NCBI RefSeq assembly: GCF_009848505.1
Contig: NZ_WWDL01000005.1
Span: forward strand, 62,001 to 126,000
From: Muricoccus harenae
GTDB taxonomy: Bacteria > Pseudomonadota > Alphaproteobacteria > Acetobacterales > Acetobacteraceae
Reading direction: 5' to 3'
Length of the DNA stretch: 64,000 nt
The notes beneath the pieces were generated by a model. It had not been told where the DNA came from. It saw nothing but the letters and a program-made list of their open reading frames with translations, and did no database searches. Positions 16,971 to 25,000 of this stretch are shown here, piece after piece. The number at the start of each line of letters is the position of its first letter. Position 1 is the first letter of the stretch. A program made the position numbers and the translations under genes.

Positions 16971-17507
16971 TCAGAGGCTTACCCAGCCCTCAGGCGGCGT
17001 CTTGCCGGGGTGGAGCGTGCCGCAATGCGGGCAGGTGCGCTTCTCCTCCGAGGCGTAGAAATCGGCGTAGAGGGGTGGCAGGTCCTTCACGATGTCCTGC
17101 ACCACCAGTTCGATCCGGTGGACGCGGGTGTTGCAGGTGAAGCAATACCATTCGAAGGCGTCCCTCGCCCCCGGCGGACGCGCCCCTTCCACCACCAGCC
17201 CAACCGAGCCCGGCTGGGGCCGCTGCGGCGAATGGGGCACATGGGCGGGCAGGAGGAAGACCTGTCCCTCCCGGATGGGGATGTCCTGGATGCGGCCGTC
17301 CTGGTGCACCTTGAGCACCATGTCGCCGCGCAGCTGGTAGAAGAACTCCTCCACCGGGTCGTCGTGGAAGTCCACGCGCTGGTTCGGCCCGCCCACGATC
17401 TGCACGACCGTGTCCGCCCCCTCGAAGAGCAGCTTGTTGCCCACCGGCGGCTTGAGCAGATGCTCGTTCTCGGCAATCCATTTCCTGAAGTCGAACGGCT
17501 GCTTCAT
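16971..17507 (-). CDS. nbaC: 3-Hydroxyanthranilate 3,4-dioxygenase
   Basis: Opens the ring of 3-hydroxyanthranilate to 2-amino-3-carboxymuconate semialdehyde with Fe(II) and O2. In the 178-residue cupin the iron ligands are H48, E54 and H92. R44, R96 and E107 occupy the substrate-binding positions known from the Cupriavidus metallidurans enzyme, displaced by three residues. A second, rubredoxin-like metal site is formed by C122-x2-C125 and C159-x2-C162, as in bacterial and fungal enzymes. GAGGAAG precedes the ATG. It is flanked by the ABC importer (downstream) and a DapA-like lyase (upstream). No aminocarboxymuconate semialdehyde decarboxylase gene is visible nearby. Confidence 0.93.
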   Translation of the reverse strand: MKQPFDFRKWIAENEHLLKPPVGNKLLFEGADTVVQIVGGPNQRVDFHDDPVEEFFYQLRGDMVLKVHQDGRIQDIPIREGQVFLLPAHVPHSPQRPQPGSVGLVVEGARPPGARDAFEWYCFTCNTRVHRIELVVQDIVKDLPPLYADFYASEEKRTCPHCGTLHPGKTPPEGWVSL

Positions 17508-17521
17508 CTCGCTTCCTCACC

Positions 17522-17578
17522 GCGGGGTCCGGGAGGCGCGTCCGCCCCCCGGCAGGGGTGTGGGGGCGGCGCCCCCAC
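17522..17578. repeat. Family B-related palindromic element, copy 2
   Basis: It begins GCGGGGTCCGGGAGGCG and ends with a perfect hairpin GTGGGGGC (17560-17567), GGC, GCCCCCAC (17571-17578). It lies just 3' of the DapA-like gene (stop at 17584, minus strand). It shares the GCGGGGTCCGGG block with the other family B copies but is more diverged. Confidence 0.55.
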
Positions 17579-17583
17579 GGGCC

Positions 17584-18567
17584 TCACTCGGCGGCCTGCC
17601 GGCCCGCGAACTTAAGCCCGCAGGAGGCAAAGGCCGCCCGCGTTGCCGCCCGCTCCGCCTCCGTCAGATTCAGCATCGGTCGCCTGACCGGCCCGCCCGC
17701 CTGCCCCAGCAGCTCCATGCAGTATTTCGTATGGGCCGGCGGCTTGCCGCCCGGCTTGGTGGAGCGGATGGCCTGCCGCACCGGGGCGAGGCTGTCGAAG
17801 ACGCGGCGCGCCTCCGCCGCGCGCCCCGCGAAGGCGAGGTCGGTGTATTCGCGCATCCTTGTGTCGGCCGCCGTCTGGAGCAGGGCGGGTGGCGCAGAGC
17901 AGAGATAGAGGCGCCAGCCCAGTTCCAGGATGTTGTCGAGCCATTCCTCCTCGCTGGCCGTGCTGACCAGCAGGGCGTCGCCCGCGCGGCGGGACAGCTC
18001 GGCATACATCCCGCGCGGGACAGAGTATTTGATCGCCACGACGCTCGGGATTTCGGCCAGCCTCAGGCAGAGGTCCGGGCTCATCAGGTAGCCGCTGTCC
18101 GGATGGGACCAGAGGGCGATGCCCAGCCGCGTACGCTCCCCGATGTGGCGGTAGTATTCGAGCAGCGTCTCGTCGCGCTCATGCAGGAAGTGCAGCACCG
18201 GGGCGTGGACGACGATGAAGTCGGCGCCGCATTCCTCGGCATGGGCGGCCAGTTCAAGCACCGTGTCGAGGTTCTGGTCGGAGCAGGACATGATGGTGCG
18301 GCGCCCGCAGTCCCGCGCCACCTCCGCCGCGATGGTGAAGCAGCGTTTCCGCTCCGCGACCGACATGGAGAAGAACTCGCCCTGCTTGCCGGCGACAAAG
18401 ACGCCGTCCACGCCCAACTCGGTGAACCAGTGCCGCAGGTTGGCCCGGAATCCCGCCTCGTCGAGCGAGAGGTCGGGGCGGAAGGGGGTTGGCGCCGCGC
18501 ACCAGATCCCGCGCAGATGCGCGCGGGCGAAAGGCTTCGCCTCGGCGCGGCCATAGGTCCCGTTCAT
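17584..18567 (-). CDS. Dihydrodipicolinate synthase-family lyase
   Basis: A 327-residue class I aldolase-type protein. The Schiff-base lysine is K180 (VVAIKYSVPRG), and GVDGVFVAGKQGEFFSMSVAER corresponds to the strand carrying the GTTGE motif of DapA, here altered to GKQGE. True DapA proteins are about 290 residues, so this is more likely a catabolic lyase or aldolase of the family. Substrate is unknown; the neighbouring aromatic ring-cleavage gene is the only hint. GGGAGGCGG lies upstream of the ATG at 18567, which decides the start. Confidence 0.8.
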   Translation of the reverse strand: MNGTYGRAEAKPFARAHLRGIWCAAPTPFRPDLSLDEAGFRANLRHWFTELGVDGVFVAGKQGEFFSMSVAERKRCFTIAAEVARDCGRRTIMSCSDQNLDTVLELAAHAEECGADFIVVHAPVLHFLHERDETLLEYYRHIGERTRLGIALWSHPDSGYLMSPDLCLRLAEIPSVVAIKYSVPRGMYAELSRRAGDALLVSTASEEEWLDNILELGWRLYLCSAPPALLQTAADTRMREYTDLAFAGRAAEARRVFDSLAPVRQAIRSTKPGGKPPAHTKYCMELLGQAGGPVRRPMLNLTEAERAATRAAFASCGLKFAGRQAAE

Positions 18568-18730
18568 CGTTCCGCCTCCCGGATGGGACGGGAAGCGTAT
18601 CGGCAGGAGCGGCTCTGCGGGAACCCCCGAGGCGGGTTGCATCCCACCTCATTCATGCCGGAGGTTCCACATGATGCGTGCAAACCGGCCAGTATGACGC
18701 TTATATGGCAGGCTCCTACCGGAGGTGGCG

Positions 18731-20383
18731 TTGGACGCATTACGGCTGCTGATCGAACTGGCGGGGGAAGCGGCGCTTCTTCTCTTCGGGCTGCATCTGG
18801 TGCAGCGCGGGATCGAGCGCGCCTTCGGGGCCAATCTGCGCCGGGTCGTCAGCGTGGCTCTCGGCTCCCGCCTGCGCGCCTTCCTGGCCGGGCTGGGCGT
18901 CACCGCCGCGCTGCAGAGCAGCACCGCCGCCGCGCTGATGGTGAGCGGGCTGGCCGCACGCGGCACGCTGGGGCTGGAGCCGGCGCTGGCTGCCATGCTG
19001 GGCGCCAATGTCGGCACCGCGCTGATCGTTCAGCTGCTGTCCTTCGACGTGCGGGCCATCTTCCCGGCCATGCTGCTGCTCGGCTGGGCCGCCTATCGCC
19101 GGACCAGCACCCGGCAGCGGGAGGCCGGGCGCGCCGTGCTGGGCCTCGGACTGATGCTCGCCGCCCTGCACATGATGCTGGAGAGCATGGCGCCGCTGCA
19201 GGCCTCGCCGGCCTTCCGGGAGGTGCTGCACCTGCTGGAAGGCTCGCCGCTGCTGAACCTCGTGGCGGCCGCGCTGCTGGCCTGGGCGATGCATTCCTCG
19301 GTCGCCGCCGTGCTGCTGATCGGCTCCCTGGCCGGGGCCGGGGTGCTGGGCCCGCAGGCGGCGATCGCCATGGTGGTGGGCGCCAATCTCGGCAGCGCCA
19401 TCACCCCGGTGCTGGCCGCGCGCAACGAGGAGGGAGACCTTTCCCGCCAGCGGCTGCCGATCGGCAATCTGGTGAACCGGCTGGCCGGCGCCCTGCTGGC
19501 CCTGGCGCTGATCGGCCCGCTGACCGATGCCCTGCGGGTGCTGGACCCCAACCCGGCGCGGCTCGTGGCGAATGCGCATCTCGGCTTTAACCTGATCCTC
19601 GCCCTGGTGACCCTGCCCTTCCTCGGCCCATTCGGGCGGCTGCTCACCTGGCTGCTGCCCGCGCCGCCGGCCGCGGCCGATGCCGCCGCGCCGCGCTACC
19701 TGGACCCCGGCGCCGTCGCCATGCCGGCGGTGGCCCTGGCCAATGCCTCGCGCGAGGTTCTGCGCATCGCCGATGAGGTGGAGGCAATGCTGCGCGATGC
19801 CGCCGCCGCGCTGCGCCGCGCCGATATCGACCGTGCCCGCGCGACGGCCCGGCGCGACGACGTGGTGGACAACCTGCACCGCGCCGTCCACGCCTATCTC
19901 GCCACTCTGCCGCGCGAGACGCTGAACAAGGCCGAGGTCACCCGGCTGGAGGAGATCCGGGACGTGGCCATCGCCCTGGAGCATATCGGGGACATGGTGG
20001 AGCGCGGCCTCGCCCGCCACGCCACCCGGGCGGCGCGGCGCGGGACGCTGCTGCCGAATGACCTGGCCGATGAGCTGGCGGCGCTGCATGAGCGCGCCAT
20101 CGCCCAGCTCCGCCTGGCTGTGGCCGTCTTCATGGGCGGGGATTCCGCCGCCGCCCGGCAACTGGTGGTCGAGAAGGAAGCCTGGCGCCAGGCGGAGCGC
20201 AATGCCGCTGCGCGGCTGGGCCGCAGCCCGGACGACGCCACCGCCGCCACCGCCCGGCTGGCGCTGGACGTGACGCGGGACCTGAAGGCCATCGCCGGCC
20301 ATCTCGCCGGCATCGCCCATCCGCTGCTGGAGCGCGAGGGGCTGCTGCGCGTCAGCCGCCTGCGCGCCGCCCCCGCCGCCTGA
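18731..20383 (+). CDS. Na+/phosphate cotransporter with PhoU-like domain
   Basis: An inner-membrane protein of about 550 residues. Two inverted Na/Pi-cotransporter repeats carry the hallmark segments QSSTAAALMVSGLAARG with GANVGTALIVQ, and HSSVAAVLLIGSLAGAG with GANLGSAITPV. The C-terminal third (about 340-540) is a helical PhoU-like domain. Start: GGAGG (18721-18725) is five bases from the TTG at 18731 but abuts the GTG at 18725, so the TTG is preferred. The final codons lie in a 14-bp tandem duplication that repeats the stop. Confidence 0.88.
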   Translation: MDALRLLIELAGEAALLLFGLHLVQRGIERAFGANLRRVVSVALGSRLRAFLAGLGVTAALQSSTAAALMVSGLAARGTLGLEPALAAMLGANVGTALIVQLLSFDVRAIFPAMLLLGWAAYRRTSTRQREAGRAVLGLGLMLAALHMMLESMAPLQASPAFREVLHLLEGSPLLNLVAAALLAWAMHSSVAAVLLIGSLAGAGVLGPQAAIAMVVGANLGSAITPVLAARNEEGDLSRQRLPIGNLVNRLAGALLALALIGPLTDALRVLDPNPARLVANAHLGFNLILALVTLPFLGPFGRLLTWLLPAPPAAADAAAPRYLDPGAVAMPAVALANASREVLRIADEVEAMLRDAAAALRRADIDRARATARRDDVVDNLHRAVHAYLATLPRETLNKAEVTRLEEIRDVAIALEHIGDMVERGLARHATRAARRGTLLPNDLADELAALHERAIAQLRLAVAVFMGGDSAAARQLVVEKEAWRQAERNAAARLGRSPDDATAATARLALDVTRDLKAIAGHLAGIAHPLLEREGLLRVSRLRAAPAA

Positions 20384-20408
20384 GCCGCGCCGCCTGAGCC
20401 GCGCCGCC
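20381..20408. repeat. 14-bp tandem duplication over a stop codon
   Basis: TGAGCCGCGCCGCC occurs twice in tandem (20381-20394 and 20395-20408). The first TGA is the stop codon of the phosphate cotransporter gene, so the duplication supplies a second in-register TGA-containing unit downstream. Confidence 0.8.
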
Positions 20409-20513
20409 AGCTGTGGCGGCGTTCGGCCATGGAACCGGGCCGTCAGCGGGGAGTTTATTGGCCTCGCCCGTCCCTCACGGCTATGGGGGATGCCACCAGG
20501 GAGGTTTGACGCC

Positions 20514-21719
20514 ATGCAGCAGCAGGTGACCGGCACGGCCATCGCCGCCCAGCCGATGCGCTATCTGGACAAGGCCATGACCGCGCTGCGCGACATGGGC
20601 CTGCCGCTTCCGCCGACCGGCGCCGCGCAGGAGAACCCGATCACGGGGCTGCTGCAGAAGGTCAGCGACCTGGATCCCGACCGCGTCGCGCTCATCGCCC
20701 GCGTGCTGGTGCAGGCGACGCATTTCAACGAAATGGTGCGCGAGCAGATCCGCGCGGTGGAGATCGGCCAGCGCTACGAGGAGATCACCGAAGCCTTCAA
20801 CTCCATCCGCGACGACGCGCGGTCGATGGTGACCCAGGTCGAGGACGGCCGGATCAGCACGATGGAGCGGCTTTCCAACGTCTGGCAGAAGGTGACGCGC
20901 GGCGACATCGCCGACCGCTTCGACAAGATCCGCGGCACCTATGTCGAGGTTTCGCGGGACACCAAGGAGCAGGTCGAGCGCGAGCACGCCATCCTCGAGG
21001 CCTATCGCGACTTCCGCGGCGCGATGAAGGAAGCCGAGGTGATGGCCTATGAGGTGCTGCAGAAGGCCCAGGCCCGGCTGGAGGCGGCGCGGCAGCGGAT
21101 GGACGAGGCCTCGAAGGCCGTGGAGGCCGCCAGCGCCGTTGCCCCGCCCGAGCGCGCCCGGCTGGAGCTGACGCGAGACGAGGCGTTGCGCGCGCTGCAA
21201 TCCGAGGAGGGCGTCTACCAGGTTGCGAAGGATCTCTCGGACAACCTGACCGTCTCCTACAACACCTCCGAGGTCATCATGGCGCGGCTGGTGCAGACCA
21301 CGAGCGCGAAGGAACGCGTGTGGCAGCAATCCGTCTCCTTCTTCTCGACCAATGAGGCGGTGCTGACGGCGCTGACGGCCACCTTCACCGGGCTGCACGG
21401 GCTGAATGAGAGCACGCGCACGCTGGAAGGCATGAAGGCCGGCGTGAACCAGAGCCTGGAGGTGCTGGCCGAGATCGGCGGCAAGGTGCAGGAGGATGCG
21501 ATCCGCGCCGGCTACGGCCCGACCATCCGTGCCGAGGCGGTGAAGCGCCTGGTGGATTCCGTGGTGAACTACCAGGAGCGCTCGCGCGAGATCATCGACG
21601 AAATGCGGCGGGAGGCGACGGCGAACAGCCAGGAGATCAGCCGCGCGGTCGAGGATGCGAAGCGGCGGCTGGCGCGGCTGGCGCGGGAGGGCACGGCGCT
21701 GCCCGCGAATGCCGTCTGA
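20514..21719 (+). CDS. Uncharacterised helical coiled-coil protein (operon gene 1)
   Basis: No function recognised. The 401-residue product is almost wholly alpha-helical and charged, without a signal peptide or membrane segment. It has long heptad-like stretches, for example VEREHAILEAYRDFRGAMKE and AQARLEAARQRMDEASKAVE. The layout resembles TelA/KlaA-type or other cytoplasmic coiled-coil proteins, but I see no decisive motif. GGGAGG nine bases before the ATG at 20514 decides the start over an ATG at 20490. The 3' end overlaps the next gene by 11 bp, so the two are translationally coupled. Confidence 0.75.
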   Translation: MQQQVTGTAIAAQPMRYLDKAMTALRDMGLPLPPTGAAQENPITGLLQKVSDLDPDRVALIARVLVQATHFNEMVREQIRAVEIGQRYEEITEAFNSIRDDARSMVTQVEDGRISTMERLSNVWQKVTRGDIADRFDKIRGTYVEVSRDTKEQVEREHAILEAYRDFRGAMKEAEVMAYEVLQKAQARLEAARQRMDEASKAVEAASAVAPPERARLELTRDEALRALQSEEGVYQVAKDLSDNLTVSYNTSEVIMARLVQTTSAKERVWQQSVSFFSTNEAVLTALTATFTGLHGLNESTRTLEGMKAGVNQSLEVLAEIGGKVQEDAIRAGYGPTIRAEAVKRLVDSVVNYQERSREIIDEMRREATANSQEISRAVEDAKRRLARLAREGTALPANAV

Positions 21720-22689
21720 CACCGCGGCTTCGGTTCCCTCCACCGGCAGCCCACCGCGCGGCGAGGCGCCCACCGCGGCCCCGCTCGATGAGACGATGCT
21801 GGCGATGGATGTGGTGGACACGCTCCGCCATGCCGAGCGGCTGGTCGAGCGCGAGCTGGGCGGGGAGGAACGCCGCGCCCAGCTGAAGCGCCGGCTGCGG
21901 GAGATCTATGCCACCCAGGGCATCGAGGTTCCCGACCGCATCCTGGAGGAAGGCGTGGCCTCGCTGGAGGAGCAGCGCTTCGTCTACCAGCCCACGCCGC
22001 CCTCCTTCTCGCGCAGCCTCGCCACGCTGTGGGTGACGCGGGCGCGCTGGGGCCGCGCGCTTCTGTTCGGGCTCGGCGCGCTGCTGCTGGCGGGCGGGGG
22101 CTGGTGGTTCGGCGTGCATCTGCCGGCCGAGCGAGCGCGCGTGGCGCAGCAGGAGGAACTCCGCACCGGCATCCCCGAAGGGCTGCGCGCCGAGCGCGCG
22201 CGCGTCGCCGCGACGACCCAGGCGCCGAACGTGCTCGCCCAGGCGGACCGGCTGGTCTCCGAGGGCGAGGCGGCCGCCCGGGCCGGGGCGCTGGCAGATG
22301 CGCGGGACCGCCTGGCTCGGCTGCAGGCGCTGCAGCGTAACCTGGCGCAGGAATATACGGTGCGCATCGTGTCGAGGCCCGGTGAGCCCTCCGGTGTCTG
22401 GCGCGTGCCGCCGACCAATCCGCGGGGGCGGAACTTCTATCTGATCGTCGAGGCGGTGGGGCCGGATGGGCGTGCGGTGGAGGTGCCGGTGACCTCCGAG
22501 GAGGACAGGCGCACCGCGAATGTGTCCCGCTGGGGGCTGCGCGTCAGCGGGGATGAGTACGAGCGCGTGCGCCAGGACAAGCTGGCGGATGGCGTGATCC
22601 AGGATCCGGTTGTCGGCCGCAAGCGCTCGGGGCAGATGGCGCCGGACTGGACCATCCGCAGCACCGGCGGGGCCATCCTGGAATGGTAG
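21709..22689 (+). CDS. DUF6384-like single-pass membrane protein (operon gene 2)
   Basis: A 326-residue protein resembling DUF6384 proteins; the family assignment is from memory. The N-terminal cytoplasmic part (1-105) is helical (AMDVVDTLRHAERLVERELG). One transmembrane helix lies at about 117-138 (ALLFGLGALLLAGGGWWFGV). A long helical stalk follows (about 140-215), then a compact C-terminal domain with VWRVPPTNPRGRNFYLIVEA and VTSEEDRRTANVSRWGLRV. It starts inside the end of the preceding gene and ends 13 bp before gene 3. Function is unknown. Confidence 0.75.
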   Translation: MPSDTAASVPSTGSPPRGEAPTAAPLDETMLAMDVVDTLRHAERLVERELGGEERRAQLKRRLREIYATQGIEVPDRILEEGVASLEEQRFVYQPTPPSFSRSLATLWVTRARWGRALLFGLGALLLAGGGWWFGVHLPAERARVAQQEELRTGIPEGLRAERARVAATTQAPNVLAQADRLVSEGEAAARAGALADARDRLARLQALQRNLAQEYTVRIVSRPGEPSGVWRVPPTNPRGRNFYLIVEAVGPDGRAVEVPVTSEEDRRTANVSRWGLRVSGDEYERVRQDKLADGVIQDPVVGRKRSGQMAPDWTIRSTGGAILEW

Positions 22690-22702
22690 GACGGATGCGC
22701 CG

Positions 22703-24154
22703 ATGCTGAACGGTTCGCAGCTGCTGCAGAGCTTCGACGAGCGTCTCGCCCGCGCCGAGCGGGAGGCCGCGGCGACGCAGGCGGAGGCCGACGGGCTCGG
22801 CAGGCGGATTGATGCGCTGCGCCAGGCCGAGGCGCAGGCGCTGCGCGAGCTGGCGCGGCTGCGCCTGGACATGCTGGGCCAGGATGGCGGGGCGGCGGTG
22901 GAGAAGCTGGATGCCGCCAGCAGCCGCGCCCGCGCCCTGCTGGAGGAGCGCGCCCGCGGGGCCCAGGCGGCCGAGGCCGAGCTCGCCGAACGCCGCCGTG
23001 CCGTGCAGGAGGCGTCCGAGGCGCGGGACCGCGAGGCCCGGCGGCTGCAGGAAGCCGAGGCGGTGGCGGTGGAGGCCCTGGCCGCGGCGCGGGAGCGGCT
23101 GGCGGCCGACCCCGAATGGATTCGCCTGCGCGACTTGGCCGCCGAGGCCGCCCGCACCGCCCAGCATGCGGCGCAGAAGGCCGATTTCGCGCGGCAGGAT
23201 CGCGAGACGAAGGGGCGGCCTTATCTGGCCGATCCGCTCTTCGCCTATCTGTGGAACCGGGGCTACGGCACGGCGACCTATCGCGCCGGGTCCTTCACGC
23301 GGATGCTCGATGGCTTCGTGGCCCGGGTGGCGCGCTATGAGCCGGCCCGGCGCGCCTATGCGCTGCTGGTCGAGCTGCCGGACCGGCTGGCCGCCCATGC
23401 GGCGCGCATGCGGCAGGCGGCGGATGAGCGGCGCGCCGCCCTGGCCGCGCATGAGCGGCGCACCACCACCGAGGCCACGGGTGCGGATCTCGCCGGGCTG
23501 CGCGCCGCGCTCGACCGCGCGGAGGATGCGCTGGAGGCGGCGCATGCAGCGCTGGGCGAGACCGAACACCGCCGGGCCGCCCTCACCGACGAGGATGCGA
23601 CGATGCGGGAGGCCATGGCGGTGCTGCAATCCGCCCTGTCCCAGGAAGGCATCCGCACCCTTCGCGAGGCCGCCGCCCGCACCCCGACGCCGCGGGACGA
23701 TGCCATCGTGTCCCGCATGGCCCATGCGGGCGCCGAGCGCGCGGCGCTGGAGCCGCAGATCAACCAGCGCCGCGCCGAGGCGCAGGCGGCGCGGGACCGG
23801 GTGCAGCAGCTGCTTTCGCTGCGGCAGGAGATGCGGCAGCGCGGCTATGGCGGCGGGCACTGGAACTTCGGCGACGGCGCGCTGCTTGGCGTGTTGCTGG
23901 GCCAGGTGCTGGGCGGGGCGCTCAGCCGAGGCGGCTTCTGGGACCGGCTGGAGCAGCACCGCATCCCGGGCGGCGGGCCATGGGGTGTTCCTTCCGGTGG
24001 TCCATGGGGAGCGCCCTCCGGTCCCTGGGGCGTGCCCTCGGACGGTGGCTGGGATGGCGGCGATATGGGTGGCAGCTTCGGGGGCGGCGGCTTCAGCACC
24101 GGCGGCGGCTTCGGCGGCGGCGGTGGCGGCTTCAAGACGGGCGGGTCGTTCTAG
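22703..24154 (+). CDS. Coiled-coil protein with Gly/Phe-rich tail (operon gene 3)
   Basis: No family recognised. The 483-residue protein is a long Ala/Arg/Glu-rich coiled coil (about 1-160), then a short globular stretch with RPYLADPLFAYLWNRGYGTA (about 172-192), then a second coiled coil to about 385. The tail holds three PWG repeats (GVPSGGPWGAPSGPWGVPS) and ends in a Gly/Phe/Ser-rich run, FGGGGFSTGGGFGGGG and onward, like the tails of some membrane-associated TPM proteins. No signal peptide is seen. It is probably co-transcribed with genes 1 and 2 and may form a structural complex; this is inference. Confidence 0.72.
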   Translation: MLNGSQLLQSFDERLARAEREAAATQAEADGLGRRIDALRQAEAQALRELARLRLDMLGQDGGAAVEKLDAASSRARALLEERARGAQAAEAELAERRRAVQEASEARDREARRLQEAEAVAVEALAAARERLAADPEWIRLRDLAAEAARTAQHAAQKADFARQDRETKGRPYLADPLFAYLWNRGYGTATYRAGSFTRMLDGFVARVARYEPARRAYALLVELPDRLAAHAARMRQAADERRAALAAHERRTTTEATGADLAGLRAALDRAEDALEAAHAALGETEHRRAALTDEDATMREAMAVLQSALSQEGIRTLREAAARTPTPRDDAIVSRMAHAGAERAALEPQINQRRAEAQAARDRVQQLLSLRQEMRQRGYGGGHWNFGDGALLGVLLGQVLGGALSRGGFWDRLEQHRIPGGGPWGVPSGGPWGAPSGPWGVPSDGGWDGGDMGGSFGGGGFSTGGGFGGGGGGFKTGGSF

Positions 24155-24226
24155 CCGGGATTGGGCACGGAAGCCGCGGGGCGGTGACCGTCGGGTGAGG
24201 CATCACCCTTGGACAGGAAGGCGGGA

Positions 24227-24997
24227 ATGAACCGAACCCTGGAAGGCCGGACGGCCCTGGTCAGCGGCGCCAGCCGCGGGATCGGCCTGGCCATTGCGCG
24301 GCGGCTGGCGGCGGATGGGGCGCGGGTGATGCTGGTGGCGCGCTCCGCCGCGGTGCTGGAAACCGAGGCGGCGGCCCTGCCGGGCGCCGCGGCCTTCGCC
24401 ACCGACCTGACACAGCCGGAGGGCGCCGGCCGGGCCGTGGCCGCCGCCGTGGCGGAATTCGGCCGGCTGGACCTGCTGGTGCACAGTGCCGGCGCCACCC
24501 AGCGCGGCGATTTCCTCACCCTGCCGGACGAAGCCTGGGCGGATGGCTATGCCCTGAAGCTGTTCGGCGGGATGCGGCTTTGCCGCGCCGCCTGGCCGCA
24601 TCTGGCGGCGGCGGGGGGCGCAGCGGTGCTGATCGCCGGCATCGGCGGGCGGTTGGCCAGCGCGGATTTCACCATCGGCGGCTCGGTCAATGCCGCCCTG
24701 ATCAACCTGACCAAGGCACTGGCCGATCGCGGCATCCGTGACGGCGTCAGGGTCAATGCCATCAATCCCGGCAGCATCCGGACCGACAGGCTGACCGGCC
24801 GCATCGCCACCCTGGCGCGCGAACGGGGGATCGACGCCGAGGCGGCGGCCGGCGCGTTGGCGGCCGATGCCGGCGTCGCCCGCTTCGGGCTGCCGGAGGA
24901 AATCGCCGCCGCCGCGGCCTTCCTGGCCGGGCCGGATGCGAGCTACGTGCAGGGCAGCATCCTGGACGTCGATGGCGGCTGGCTGCGGGCGGTATAG
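24227..24997 (+). CDS. SDR-fold protein lacking the catalytic tetrad
   Basis: A 256-residue Rossmann protein. The cofactor motif SGASRGIG (13-20) and the closing VQGSILDVDGGWLRAV are classical. The active site is not: the Tyr and Lys of YxxxK are G151 and N155 (FTIGGSVNAALINLTKAL), the Ser region reads AGIGG, and the Asn of the NNAG/N-x-x helix is replaced (HSAGA, and K111 in YALKLFG). It may bind NAD(P) without oxidoreductase chemistry, or use different residues. AGGAAGG before the ATG at 24227 fixes the start over a TTG at 24209. It stands alone after the coiled-coil operon. Confidence 0.8.
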   Translation: MNRTLEGRTALVSGASRGIGLAIARRLAADGARVMLVARSAAVLETEAAALPGAAAFATDLTQPEGAGRAVAAAVAEFGRLDLLVHSAGATQRGDFLTLPDEAWADGYALKLFGGMRLCRAAWPHLAAAGGAAVLIAGIGGRLASADFTIGGSVNAALINLTKALADRGIRDGVRVNAINPGSIRTDRLTGRIATLARERGIDAEAAAGALAADAGVARFGLPEEIAAAAAFLAGPDASYVQGSILDVDGGWLRAV

Positions 24998-25000
24998 GAC

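Noticed and set aside
18740-20542. A 600-codon minus-strand open frame opposite the phosphate cotransporter gene
   Set aside because: Composition is His/Gln/Gly/Arg-rich as expected from antisense reading of a GC-rich gene; no motif and no ribosome site.
23970-24150. The PWG/Gly repeats as a DNA minisatellite or CRISPR
   Set aside because: The repeats are imperfect at DNA level and lie in the open reading frame of operon gene 3.
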